DNA of 64,000 nt from Paraspadella gotoi (Eukaryota; Chaetognatha). Location of the stretch: positions 24,687,783 through 24,751,782 of the forward strand of contig CM119267.1 in the NCBI GenBank assembly GCA_051294375.1, in the 5' to 3' direction. Under the pieces are notes generated by a model, which searched no databases, was not told where the DNA came from, and saw nothing but the letters and a program-made list of their open reading frames with translations. Below, piece after piece: positions 47,131-59,080 of this stretch. Made by a program: the position numbers and the translations under genes. How positions within the stretch are numbered: position 1 is the stretch's first letter; each line of letters starts with the position of its first letter.

Positions 47131-47266
47131 TTATTCTATCGAAATAATCCACATTCGTTATTACAAAGAACCAAATCATCGACACAAACTAAATCTTTTT
47201 CACGACGTCAACTTGGATGCGCGCAAAATCGACTTCGGACGTCCAAACGAAGAGATTGACGATTAA
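47131..47266 (+). CDS. Candidate terminal exon, unknown protein
   Basis: A pyrimidine tract (CTCTCTTTTTGTCCTCTCG) and ACCAAG precede an open frame to a TAA at 47264-47266. It reads YSIEIIHIRYYKEPNHRHKL, then HDVNLDARKIDFGRP and NEEIDD. Codon use and composition are unlike the repeats around it. No preceding exon was found and the family is unknown. Confidence 0.35.
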
Positions 47267-47269
47267 ACA

Positions 47270-49690
47270 CGTGTTCGCTTCGCGTATGATATGCGTCAAA
47301 GTGGATCACTCAACTGATGACGACGAAAACTCTATACTTATTGCATTAATATGCTAACGATCGGCTCGACTGTGTCTCTCTCTCTCGTACGCATGATAGC
47401 ACCAAAGGAACCAGCACAATTTACCAATATGACCAGTTGGATAGGAAGAACCCCATTTATTACCGACACCAACACATAACAAGACACGCGTATCTGTGCT
47501 CTGGGTGTCATGCTGAACCGTCATTCTGCTCTCTCTCTCTCTCCTCTCTCCATCTCATCATCTCTCTACTCCTCATTCTCTCCCTCCTCCTACTCTCTCT
47601 CTACTCTCTACTTCTCTCCCTAAAAGGACAAGGCACGTCTAACAATGTTCTTTGGACTATTTAGTACTCTTTAAAAATCACTGAACATAAATCAAGCGAA
47701 GATTCTGTCCTGTTCTCATTAACGTCGACTACAGCAGAAAAAAGAAAAAAATTAGCTGCAAACCGTCGGTCCGATCGACACGCAAGCTCATATCTGGAGA
47801 AAAGAGCTAATGAATTACGCATAGATTAATTACAACTGTAGATTCAATTCGATGATATAGATATAATTTACAATGAATCAGCAATTAAATTACACTTACG
47901 ACACTTAAACTCCGATGAAAGGACACACATATGGAAATATAACAAATCGACGAAAAAATAACCAATGAAAGGCCAAATTAGTATTAACCGCTTCAATAAT
48001 AAAAAAACTGTTTTTGTCTATATTACTAGATACAAAGCACGAAAACAGGACAATAAATGCGATTCATGACACATAAGAGACTTAATCCTACAAGATCTTA
48101 TTACGATACTCGAACTCACAGAGTCTACATGACACACTGATATGATCGCCCCTATACAAGAGTACCAAATCTTTCACAAAGTCACCACAACTCTCTTCTC
48201 ACTCACTCACCTACCCAAGCCCTGCAAGGCAACCTCGAAGACACTATCACACAAGTTACTCAAACCCGACAAGTTCGTCAGGCCAAACGTCGACCAATCG
48301 CTCAGCTTCCGTCGTCGTCACTAGCTCGTCGTACGTAGCATTAAGTCGATTAATTCCGTTTACAAGATTGTTTACACATTTATCCACCTGCACATCTCAA
48401 TCATACCATCATAAAAAACAAATAATAATCAAACATCAACTCCAATACCAACAAACCACAAAATACAATCAATACAAATCATCACAATCAAGCTTCAATT
48501 CACATCATATCATCACTCCATCGAATACATCATCAACTAATCAATCAAATCATCAATAATCATCATAATCACTCATCATACTATCCATTCAGCATAACTC
48601 GACTCTTTCTCATCACTATTACGCGTCAACGCTCACCAACTCCATCCACTCTCTTCCCTTTCTCTGCTCATCTTTCAACTACCAGTGCGTGCGACCAAGT
48701 AAACCCCGCTCATCCGCTCCTCGTATTCACCAACACAATGTTGATATCCATTATACAACGACTCCTTTTCGCGTCATCGCTCGTCGATCGTCGTCGCCTC
48801 AACTTCATACAATGTCACAGCTCTTCGTGCCGCACGCCACCCAATACGACACACCTGCCTCCCCAAGAACCGACTCGCAGCCGCCTTCCTACACCGCCTA
48901 TCCGCCGCCAAACCTCACCGTCATCTGCTGTGCCGCTCCTATCCATCCGCCCCGCAGAGTCGCTCAGACCTGCCGCAACGCCAGGCCGCAGCCGCGCTTT
49001 CGTCTCCGAGTCCTTTCTTATAAAAATTTAAATATTTAAAATCGTCCACAACGTCATCGAACTTTTTTCTCTTCTCATCCAAAATAAACCTTCTTTACTC
49101 TTTATCACATTTTCTTCCTTTCTGCTTTTTTCATCCTACTCAATTTACAACATTTCTTTTATATAATTGCTATATCTCAATTCGCCTTTTAGTTGAAGTC
49201 CCAGTACGCTAACTTCACAACTTACACATTGGGGAAAAGAATTCATTTTTTTAATATTATATAGTAATCATAGTATATATTAAAGCGCCATGTACGATTG
49301 GTCCTTTAAAACACACATGCTTGACATACTAACTGTAACAGGAACAGAAATTACTGTCATTAAATTACGACCTCGCGCACAAATATACCGATCAGATGAC
49401 TATTCATGAGCGGGAGACAACCGATATTTACTAACGAATATATTTGGAGAGAATATTTAGTAACGATCTCAATTGTGTCTAGGAAAACAAATTCTAATCG
49501 ATGCTCCCCTATAATTAAATATTATAAACTGACCATCTAAAAATCCAATTTAGGAGAAATTATCGTTCCATTGCTTGCGCTTTTGGGGGTCGTTTATTGT
49601 TTATGGATGGTGGCGGACTATTTAAAATAGTTACTGTCAATAGAACACCTCGTTTGTAAACAATTTACTGATTAATGTCATTTAGGACCA
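47270..49690. other. Non-genic stretch with G-depleted segment
   Basis: No gene is supported. From about 48130 to 49050 the plus strand is strikingly poor in G and rich in C, A and T (ATCATCA and CAATCAAT runs). The proline-rich frame at 48810-49039 is probably compositional. Confidence 0.5.
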
Positions 49691-49719
49691 TTTTGGATGC
49701 CAAAAATTTCCGATGACAA

Positions 49720-50215
49720 TTTCTCTCGTCGTCGTCATCATCGTCATAGTCTTGCTGTCATCGTCATCATCTTAGTCTTCGTCGTCGTCTTCGTGGGTTC
49801 AGTCTCGTCTTATAGAGTCGCTCATCGTTCGTCTTCTTTTCATCGTCCGTCGTACCTTGTCATCGTCGTAGTCGCATCTTCTTTGCGCCTTCATCGTCGT
49901 CGTCGTCGTCGTCGTCGTCGTCTTCGTTCTCGTTCGTCGTCGGTGTCGTCGTCAAATCGTCTATATCCTTCCCTCTCGTACATTTAGCTCCCAGAATCTT
50001 AACCTCGGTGCAAAAAAATATCCCCAGACTTTACCTTGGAAAATCTTTTCCCGCTGCGAAGCTGTCTGGAAAAAGATCCACGACGACGAGCGATTGTGAC
50101 GACCGACGATGACGAAGATGACGGACGGACGCTGACGTGCGACGACGCACCGATGACGACGACGGACGAAAATCGACGACGAACAACGACGTCAAACGAG
50201 GCGCATCAACTCTAT
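49720..50215 (+). repeat. GTC then GAC trinucleotide fields
   Basis: GTC triplets dominate 49720-49965 and GAC triplets 50075-50215, so two opposite-strand fields face each other. Between them is a CCTTCCC/TTTAGC stretch with no gene. Confidence 0.8.
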
Positions 50216-50269
50216 TTGACGACGAAAACCTTGATTTTGACAATTGCGAAGGAAAATCAAATTTCTGTT

Positions 50270-50495
50270 CCTTTCTTCTTCTCTTTCTTTCTTTCTGCTT
50301 CTTTCTGTTCTCTTCTGTTCTTGTTCTGTTCTGTTCTTTTCTTTTCTTTTCTTTTCTTTTCTTCTTTTCTTTCCCTTTTCTGTTCTGTCTCTGTTCTGTT
50401 CTGTTCTGTTCCTGTCTGTTCTTTTCATTTTCTTTCTTTTCTTTTCTTTCTTTCTGTCTTTCTTTCTTTCTTTCCTTTTCTTTCTTCCTTCTTCC
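50270..50495 (+). repeat. TTCTG/TTTTC pentamer tract
   Basis: Imperfect TTCTGTTC and TTTTCTTTTC units; large frames on both strands are repeat translations. Confidence 0.82.
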
Positions 50496-51049
50496 ACCAT
50501 GACACCCCTCTTTTCTCAAAACACTATTTCAGTCTCCACGGACGTTTCTCGCTTTTCAGGTGCCTTTCGTCAGCGTCACCGCCGAACGACGACGTCGACG
50601 ACGCGACCGGAACAACTAAGACCACAGAATACTGGCACAACTCAAGAAAAACAGTCTGCTGACCCCCGCCGACGCATCGACGGGATTTCTCTTCTTTTTT
50701 TGAATTTTTTTTTCTCTCGGTTGCGACAGTGAAATATTATTACCGGGCTGAAAGTCGTCGTTGTTGTCATTGTTGTCGTCGTCCTTGTCGTCGTCACTGT
50801 CGTCGTCGTCGTCCTTGTCGTCGTCCCTTTTCCGATCGTCATTGATAACGTCGTTGTTGTTTCGTCATTGTCGTCAGTCGTCATAATCAAATTAAGAGAA
50901 AAGGAAAGAGTTTAAATTCTATGTAGAAATTTATATTTTAACAAATTAAATATAAATACGAATATCTTAAGAACTATTTAAAATAAAATATTTGACTTCA
51001 TCGCGAAAGACGAGTTTATTTCTCCCTTTATCTTTTTTTCTCTTTTTTT

Positions 51050-51335
51050 AGTTGCGCCGCGGAGAAACTCTATAAGTCACTTTTCGGTCAGTCGATCGGT
51101 CTGTCGGTCGGTCGGTATGTCTGCCCGTCAGTCTGTCCCACTAACATTAAAATGCATATAATTTGCCTGAGTTGGTTGCTCATTAGTTAAGACAGGAAAA
51201 ATCCTCAAATTGAAGAGACTACTAGCGCCGCCTTCAGGAAATTCTAAAACTATAAAGAATAAAAGACCCAAATTCCAATGCACGGTCTGAGAAAGTCACT
51301 GCGGCGCAACACATTGGATGAACCGATCTTGTTTT
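51050..51335 (+). mobile_element. Element C copy
   Basis: It shows GCGGAGAAACTCTATAAGTC, a GGTCGGTCGGT run, GAGTTGGTTGCTCATTAGTT, and AAGTCACTGCGGCGCAACAC with ATTGG. It matches 6188-6545. A garbled partial duplicate follows the next gap. Confidence 0.78.
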
Positions 51336-51921
51336 ATCATCGTCGATAAGAAAATATAAAAGAAAAAGAGAAAAAGGAGAAAAAAAAGGAGAAAAAAAGG
51401 AGAAAAAAAAAGAATAGAAAAGTTTCGACGTCATTTGAGGCGAAGTCGTATCGGAATAAAACGGCCATTAGATCTTTTCATTTTTTTATTCTCTCTTTTT
51501 TTCTCCTTTTTTTTCTCTTCTCCTTTTTTCTTTTCTTTTTTTCTCTTTTTTTTCTCATCTTCTTCTTCTTCAACAAACCTCCTCCCCTTATTTCTCTTTC
51601 ACTCTCTTTCATTTCCTTTTAATCCCTCTTTCACCCTCTTCCCTTTCATTTCCTTTTAATCCCTCTTTCCCACGAACGAACTCAAATTTTTCGCTCTTTC
51701 TAATTCTTCTCGTTTACTTTTCTCTTCAGATTATTTTCTTTCTTTTCTTGGCAACTTTTTATCCTCCTTTTTTTCTTCTACTTTTCTTATTTTTATCCTT
51801 TTATTTTTTTTTTAGTCTTCTTTTCTTTTTTTCTTCTCTTACGAAACTTCTCTTTGTAGTCTGCTATCAAATCTGCCCTTGTCAACAAAAACTCTTTTCT
51901 CTTTTCTTTTATTTTATTTTA
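51225..51921 (+). repeat. Gap-flanking duplication, upstream copy
   Basis: This stretch (AAATTCTAAAACTATAAAG... through TTTTTATCCTTTTATTTTTT to TTTATTTTATTTT) recurs after the gap at 51955-52840 with many insertions. Confidence 0.82.
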
Positions 51922-51946
51922 NNNNNNNNNNNNNNNNNNNNNNNNN
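51922..51946. other. Assembly gap, 25 N, between two copies of one sequence
   Basis: The flanks are the same sequence twice in direct orientation, suggesting overlapping contig ends that were not merged. Confidence 1.
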
Positions 51947-51954
51947 CGAAGAGA

Positions 51955-52834
51955 CTTACAGCGCTCCCCCCGCCTCAGAAATTCCTATCTTAAAAACATA
52001 CATAAGAAATAAAAGACCCCAAATTCCCAAATTGCACGGCTGAGGAAAGAAACGTTCACTGCGGCCCCCCCGCCCCCCGCCCGCAAAAAACACATTTGGA
52101 CATGAACCGATCTTTTGTTTTATCATCGTCCCGATAAGAAAATATAAAAGAAAAAGAGAAAAAAGGACAAGAGAGAAAAAAAAAAGGAGCAAAAAAAAAA
52201 GCCGAGGAAAAAAAAAAGAAACTTAGAAAAGTTATTCCGAACGTTTCATTTGAGCGCCGGGAAGGGTCGTATCGGAAATAAAACCGCATGCCGAGGCCTA
52301 ATTAGATTCTTTTCATTTTTTATTTCTTACTCTTTTTTTTTTCTCACTTTTCTTTTTCCCTTTCTCCTTTTTTTTCTTTTCTTTTTTTCTCTTTTTTTTT
52401 TTTTCTTCAATCTTCTTCTTCTTCAACAAGACCTTCCTCCCCCTCTATTTTCTTTCACTCTTCTTTCCAATTTCCTTTTTTAATCCCCTCTTTACACACC
52501 CTCTTTCCCTTCTTCAATTTTCCTTTTTAATCCCTCTTTTCCACGAACGGAAACCTCAGAAAATTTTTCGCTCTTTTTTCCTAATTTTTCTTTCTCTGTT
52601 TACTTCTCTATTCAGAATTTATTTTTCTTTCTTTCTTAGGCCAACTTTTTATCCTCTCCTTTTTTTTCTTCTACTTTTTTACTTATTTTTATCCTTTTAT
52701 TTTTTTTTTTAGTCTTCTTTTCTTTTTTTTTTCTTCTCTTAACGGAAACTTCTTTTTGCTTAATAGTCTGCCTATTCAAAATCTGCCCCGTTGTCAACAA
52801 AAACTCTTTTCTCTTTCGTTTATTATTTTATTTT

Positions 52835-52840
<6 letters not shown>
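51955..52840 (+). repeat. Gap-flanking duplication, downstream noisy copy
   Basis: The same order of blocks as 51225-51921 is inflated by about a quarter through inserted bases. For example CGTATCGGAATAAAACGGCC becomes CGTATCGGAAATAAAACCGC followed by extra bases. Confidence 0.82.
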
Positions 52841-52866
<26 letters not shown>

Positions 52867-53035
52867 CTTTTCTTTTCTTTTTCTATTTCTTTTCATTTTC
52901 TTTTTCTTTTCTTTTTTCTTTTCTTTTTCTTTTCTTTCTTTTCTTTCTTTTCTTTTCTTTTCTGTTTTATTTCTTTTTCTTCTTTTCTTTTCTTTTCTTT
53001 TCTTTTCTTTTCTTTTCCTTTCGTTTCTTTTAGAA
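52820..53035 (+). repeat. TTTTC pentamer tract
   Basis: About 40 imperfect TTTTC units. Confidence 0.9.
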
Positions 53036-53196
53036 CATTTCTTCCAGTAATTTTCTCCCTCTTTGTTTCTCTTTCCCCTTCTCTCTCTCTCCCTCTCTCT
53101 CTCTCCCTCTTTCTCTCGTTTCCCAAGATTCTTAATCTCTTTTATTTCTGTTCGCTGATCTCAGTTTTTCTCTTTTTAAGCATCAAGAGTCTGCCC

Positions 53197-53297
<101 letters not shown>

Positions 53298-53478
53298 ACC
53301 CCTTCTTTCTATCACTCGCTCTCAATCTCGCCATCATCCCCCGGTGTGAGAAAATCACATTCAACCCGGATATGTCTTTTCTTTTTGCGATTCGCGTTCG
53401 CAGTTTTTTCTTGTCTTCAGATTTTAGTTTCTCTTTTATTTCTTTATTTCTCCTTTATCTTCTTTTTTCTTTATTGCC

Positions 53479-53524
<46 letters not shown>

Positions 53525-53639
53525 GCGTTGCGAAGCTCAATATCCCGTAGTATTCATTTTTGCAAATTTTTAAACTTCTGACATCTTCATTTGATAGTTT
53601 TTGTAAAAAGATAATTTAATTTCAACTTTTTTATATAAT

Positions 53640-53745
53640 TTGAGCCGCCTCAGCCGCAGGCTCAGCCGCCGCTTCAGCCGCAGCCTCTGCCGCCGGCTCA
53701 GCCGCCACCTCAGCCGCCGCGGCAACCGCCGCCTCAGCCGCCTCT
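53640..53745 (-). repeat. GCGGCTGA-type hexamer/trinucleotide repeat
   Basis: On the minus strand repeated GAGGCGGCTGAGG units encode EAAEAAVAAAAEVAAEPAAE. The frame starts after a plausible acceptor (CGATTAACGTTGCAG) with RPDKFLRNVQ and ends AAQII, stop. It could be a small terminal exon. A Pro/Gln-rich frame exists on plus. Confidence 0.5.
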
Positions 53746-54092
53746 TGGACATTTCTGAGAAATTTGTCCGGACGCTGCAACGTTAATCGTGAAGAGAACC
53801 GAACGTGTGTCCGTCTGTCTGTCGTTTTATATTTCAGTAATTTTCTTTTTTTTATGTATTTATTCATTTATTCGTTTTGTCTTTGGTTGAATTCATGACA
53901 ACAAGCGCTTTTGTTTTCTCTCTTTCTCTCTCTCCCTATCTCTCTCTCTCTTTCACTCTCTCTATCTCTATCTCTCTCTCTTTCTGTGTGTCTCTTTATC
54001 TCTTTTTCTTTTTATTTTTTCTTTTCTTTTTTCCATTTCTGCATAATCCAAAAAAACGAAAAAAATCTCAACAAGATAAAAAGAAAAACATG

Positions 54093-54096
<4 letters not shown>

Positions 54097-54156
<60 letters not shown>
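54097..54156 (+). repeat. (GA)n microsatellite
   Basis: About 30 pure GA units, followed by a GAAA-rich purine field (54200-54520). Confidence 0.95.
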
Positions 54157-54158
<2 letters not shown>

Positions 54159-54472
54159 CAAAACCGATAGTTCGGTGGGATAGAGAGTGAGATAAAAAAA
54201 CGGAATAAAGGAAGAAAGATTAGGAGGCGAAGAATCGGAAAAAGATGATAAAAGAAAGATGAGGGGAAAAAAGAAAGAAAGAAAAAGAGAAAGAAAAAGA
54301 GAAAGAAAAAAATGAAAGAAAGAAAGAAAGAGAGAAAGAAAAAAGGAAATAAAGAAAGAAAGATAGAAATAAAGAAATAAAGAAAAAAGGAAAGAAAGAA
54401 GGAAAGATAGAGAGAAAGAGAAAAAGAGAAATATAGGAAATGAAAGAAAGAATTAAAGAAGGAAAAAAATAT

Positions 54473-54503
<31 letters not shown>

Positions 54504-54971
54504 ATAAAGAAAAAAATACAAAGATTAAAAAATTTGAATTTTGCGTTCAAGCATTAATTTTTTAGTTTTGTGTGATATGATTGTCACAAAGTGACATGAA
54601 CCAAAGAATTATTAGTTATTAAAAGGAAACTAAGAAAAATAAACTTCAAAACTGTAAAATTTCACGAGAAATGAAAAAAAAAATTAAAACGTAAAAAAAA
54701 TAGAAAAACTGGAAAATTCTTGATTTTTTTCTTCTATTTCATCCCTCAGAGTAGAAAAGTCCTTGAAGCTAAAAAAACACGAGCAGAGAGACGACACGGG
54801 ATCGACGGGGAAGAGAGAGAGAGAGAGACGAGAGAGAGAGACGATGAGAAGACGAGAGAGAGAGAGAAGAAGAGAGAGAGAGAGAGAAAAGGCTCTCCTA
54901 CTTTTTCCTGTCAAAGTTATTAAGTTCATGGTCCCTTTTGACTCTTGGTCGCCTTGTCGAGACTCACTTCT

Positions 54972-55050
<79 letters not shown>

Positions 55051-55129
55051 AAAACCCAGCGTCTCTTATGACGTTGAACTAATCAACTCATCAGTTTCCT
55101 TCTCTCCGCTTAGACTCGTTAAGAGGTCG

Positions 55130-55609
55130 TTGTTCGTCGTCGCTGTCGTCGTCGTCGTCGCTGTCGTCGTCGCGTCGTCGTCGTCCGTCGTGTCGTCGTG
55201 CGTCGTCGTCGTCGCTGTCGTCGTCGTCGTCGCTGTCGTCGTCGTCGTCACTGTCGTTGTCGTCGTCGCTGTCGTCGTCGTCGTCGTTGTTCGTCGTCGC
55301 TGTCGTCGTCGTTCGTCGTTGTTCGTCGTCGCTGTCGTCGTCGTCGTCGTTTGTCGTACGTCGCTGTCGTCGTCGTCGTAGTCGCTGTCGTATGTCCGTC
55401 CGTCACTGTCGTCGTTCGTCGCTTTGTCGTTCGTCGTCGTCGTTGTCGCGGTCGCTGTCGTCGTCGTCAATGTCGTCGCTTCGCTGTCGTCGTCGTTGTC
55501 GTCGTCGCTGTCTGTCGTCGTCCACTGTCGTCGTCGCTGTCTGTGTCGTCTCCGTTCGTTGTCGTCGCTCGCTTGCTCGTTTCGTCGTCGTCGCTTCGTC
55601 GTCGTGTGT

Positions 55610-55640
<31 letters not shown>

Positions 55641-55695
55641 TGTCGTTGTCCGTCGCTCGCTGTGTCGTCGTCGTCGCTGTCGTCGTCGTCGTCGC
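55130..55695 (+). repeat. 565-bp (GTC)n field
   Basis: Nearly all sequence is GTC triplets with regular GCTGTC interruptions, the largest such field in the window. All six frames are open over long distances because the triplet lacks stops. Confidence 0.92.
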
Positions 55696-55797
55696 CATCG
55701 TCATTCTCTATCTTCACCGCAACAGACGATTGTAAATTTAACTATAAAAGTATAAAACTATAAAACAAGATAATAAATAAATAAATAAATAAATATA

Positions 55798-56130
55798 ATC
55801 CAATGTGTTGCGCCGCCAGTGACTTTCTTTTCACGTCTATTTCCCTGTGATCACATTTACTTTACCCGCAATTACTTTGTGATCACGTGAGCGTAGTCTT
55901 GCGTGGTCCATTGCACTGCATTGGAATTCCATCTTTTATTCTTTATAGTTTTAGAAATTCCTGAAGGCGGTGCTAGGAGTCATTTAGATTTGAGGTTTTT
56001 TCCTGTCTTAACAAATGAGCAACCAACTATAGGCGAGTTCTGAGCATTTTTAACGTTAGTGGGACAGACCAACGGACAGACATTCCGACCGACCGACCGA
56101 CCGAAAAGTGACTTATAGAGTTGCTCCGCG
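55798..56130 (-). mobile_element. Element C copy, reversed
   Basis: On plus it reads CCAATGTGTTGCGCCGCCAG at the left and ACCGACCGAAAAGTGACTTA then GCTCCGCGAGTACTT at the right, the reverse of 6188-6545. Internally TTTTAGAAATTCCTGAAGGC matches the 51050 copy. Confidence 0.78.
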
Positions 56131-56237
56131 AGTACTTGAACCGATTCAAAATGAGCCGACCTCAAAATTCGCTAGTATATTTCTATTGTATCTATTGTAT
56201 GATACTTTAAAATTAGGTATTATGGTATAGCCTGATT

Positions 56238-56700
56238 AAGTGATTGTGGTTTGTCGTTTTTTTAATTTTTTATCCCACTACATCATTTTAATTCGTTTAA
56301 CTTTCTTTTAACATTTCTTTAACATTTTCTTTTTTAACCGACGTCGTTGTCGTCGTCGTCGTCGCCGTCGTCTCACTTTTTCTAGTCGATTCCATCGTTC
56401 ACGATCTCGCCCCTCTAATAAGGCGTAGTAAAAATTATAAATTAAACTTTAANNNNNNNNNNNNNNNNNNNNNNNNNTGATTGTGGTTTGTCGTTTTTTT
56501 TAATTTTTATCCACTAGCATCATTTTATTCGTTTAACTTTCTTTTAACATTCTTTAACATTTTCTTTTTTAACCACGTCGTTGCGTCGTCGTCGTCGCCG
56601 TCGTCTCACTTTTTCTAGTCGATTCCATCGTTCACGATCTCGCCCTCTAATAAGGCGTAGTAAAAATTATAAATTAAACTTTAATTAAAATTTTAAAAGT
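56238..56700 (+). repeat. Second gap-flanking direct duplication (with 25-N gap)
   Basis: About 56242-56452 and 56478-56690 are the same 200-bp sequence (TGATTGTGGTTTGTCG to AAATTAAACTTTAA) on both sides of a 25-N gap (56453-56477), differing by one-base indels. Only the downstream copy continues into unique DNA. Confidence 0.88.
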
Positions 56701-56769
56701 GAGGAACGAACACATTATACTAGATGAACATTTATGTAAAAAAAATTTATAATAAATTTTACAATTACG

Positions 56770-57150
56770 CAGTAGGCCATATTTATACTAGTACTAATCA
56801 ATAAATGTTAAAATTTCAAATTAGTTTTTTGTAAGATTTTTTTGCAGATTTGGATTCGGCATGAAAAGTTGATATAAAGAAAATATAACTCTTTTTTTAA
56901 AAATCTTTCATTAAGTGATCAAAATATTAAAAAAAACTATATTTAAGCTAAAATTAAAAATTTATATATACATATAGTTTTTTTAATTTTAACCCACTTA
57001 TGAGAGAATTTTTTAAAAATGATTTTATATTTTCTTTTTATCAACTTTTGACAAGGAATTCAAATCTGTAATTAAAATTGTATTATACGTATAGTATAAG
57101 GATAGTATAAGGATAGTTACTATATATAAATATAGCCTACTGCGAAAATT
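56770..57150 (+). mobile_element. Fold-back MITE-like element, copy 2
   Basis: AAAAGTTGATATAAAGAAAA and AAAAAAAACTATATTTAAG on the left mirror ATATAGTTTTTTTAATTTTA and TTCTTTTTATCAACTTTTGA on the right. It is homologous to 16540-16900 throughout. Confidence 0.65.
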
Positions 57151-57199
57151 GAAGAACATAAAATTTTTTTTTTTACAAATTAATGTTCACTGATGGTAT

Positions 57200-58510
57200 G
57201 TGTTGTTCATTAATTGACATTTAGAATTTTCGTATTTAACTTTCACTACGCTCTACCCTCTACTTCATCCCTTAACGTTCCTTGGTCTTCGATTTCATCC
57301 CTAATGTTCCCGATCCCCATTTTTTCGCTATTTTTACGCTCGACTTTTGACGGGCGAGGATTTGATTTCTTTCTAAAGGTGCTCTGTCTCTCTCTGTCTC
57401 TGTCTCTCTCATTCTCTTCCCCTTTTCTCCATCACCTTTCCTTTGATCTTTCCTCCTCCTCCTCCTCCTCCTCCTTCTCCTCTTCCCCATCAAATGGAGA
57501 GAAAAAGAAAAATCGAAACTTTACGTCAGGATTTCAAATCTTCTTCCATTAATTTTCCCCCCCAAAAAAACCAGGCCCTCTTTTCCAAAAGAGCCCAAAT
57601 TCTGTTCTTTAATCTCTAAACTTAATTTTAATTATAATATTCCTAACCCTAACCTTTATTTAACTTATTCTTTAAACCTAAAAGCAAGCTTTATACTCCA
57701 TTTAAGATGAAATGGGGCGTTCTGGGAAAAGAAGGCCAATTTTTCTTTTCCTTTTTTTTTCTTTTTTTCCCTGAAATTCTTTCTTTTTAAGAAAAAGGGT
57801 CATTCAAATGCACTTCAAAATAGGTCAAAATTGAGTACAGGTGCTAAAAGCTGAGCTCCTGGCGATTCCGAAAATATATTCACTTTAAACATTTGATGTA
57901 TTCTACGCCATTTTATGTCGGTTTTAATTATAATATAAAATAAAAGAAACCTATCTGAACAGTTGCAGGTCAAACGAAAAAGCCAATACATCTGATATTT
58001 TTAATGTATTTTTTATTAGTGAATTCGAAAAATGTAATACTAATAGAGAGTCATTTTTAAATTTCAACTTGTATCCTTGAAAATGAAACATTTTTAAACT
58101 TTAACCCTAAATTCTTCCTAACTGGAACGCGTTTATCAAAATGACTCTCTATTACATTTTTACAAATGTTTTTAAATCTTACCTAGAATTTTTTGACAAC
58201 CAGATTGAAAAACAAATCTTTAAAAAATGTGCTTACCGATTTAACTTAACAATTTTGTTATTTACCGATTTTAAAAAAATGATTTAAAACAGAATGTTTA
58301 CATATAAATAAAAAAATATTTTTTTGTGATTACTGATGACTATAATGTATTTCTCGATGTATTAGGTCTAATACATCACGAATTGTTATGGTGAATGACC
58401 CTTCCTCTTAACACTTGTGTCTTTTCTGTAATTGCTTTCTTTCACCTTCATCCATAAGCATAACAAAAAAGAGAATGAGATCGTAAATCCCGAACGCTGA
58501 TAAGCCGAGG
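57200..58510. other. Non-genic stretch
   Basis: CCT-rich (57370-57490) and T-rich runs lie among AT-rich unique DNA. No exon is supported. Confidence 0.5.
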
Positions 58511-58514
58511 CTCC

Positions 58515-58670
58515 TTTTCTTCGACCAATCAGGAACCAGAAATTCTACCCACATGACGTCGATTGGTCGCGGTTCCGCCGATTCGACCAATCAGAAAAGC
58601 AGAAATTTTATCCAATTGACGTTGATTGGTCGAAATTCAGCCTATTCGACCAATCAGGAAGCTGGAATAC
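58515..58670. promoter_or_regulatory. Tandem CCAAT-box array with CRE-like site
   Basis: Five CCAAT boxes occur in about 145 bp in alternating orientation: GACCAATCAG three times and GATTGGTCG twice, plus a CCAATTGACG. TGACGTCG (CRE-like) and TGACGTTG sit between them. The array has a repeating unit of about 60 bp. NF-Y-type promoters look like this, but it may only be a minisatellite. The nearest candidate exon on plus is at 59081. Confidence 0.4.
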
Positions 58671-58756
58671 AACCTTTGCTCGACGTCTTTCGTCTTGACC
58701 CTCACGTGCGCTCGACAGACTTCGTTACAAAATCGCGAGTATCGATATTTTTACAT

Positions 58757-58787
<31 letters not shown>

Positions 58788-58814
58788 TCTTTCTCAACTC
58801 TTTATTATGCTCTA

Positions 58815-58955
58815 TTTTCTTTTCTTTTCTTTTCTTTTCTTTTCTTTTCTTTTCTTTTCTTTTCTTTTCTTTTCTTTTCTTTTCTTTTCTTTTCTTTTCT
58901 TTTCTCTTCTTTTCTTTTCTCTTCTTTTCTTTTCTTTTCTTTTCTCTTCTCTTCT
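58815..58955 (+). repeat. TTTTC pentamer tract
   Basis: About 28 units with occasional CTTCT variants. Confidence 0.95.
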
Positions 58956-59080
58956 TTCAATGTTTTTCCTTACCTATTCAATCTTCATCAAAGTCCGTTA
59001 CATTATTCTCTTTTGCTCTGAGACTCAAATTTTCCTTTTCACCATCCAGTCCGACTCTCTCCCTACTTGACTCCCTCCAG

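Noticed and set aside
55066-55763. Long open frames on both strands (up to 212 codons)
   Set aside because: GTC triplet repeats contain no stop codons; all frames are open by composition.
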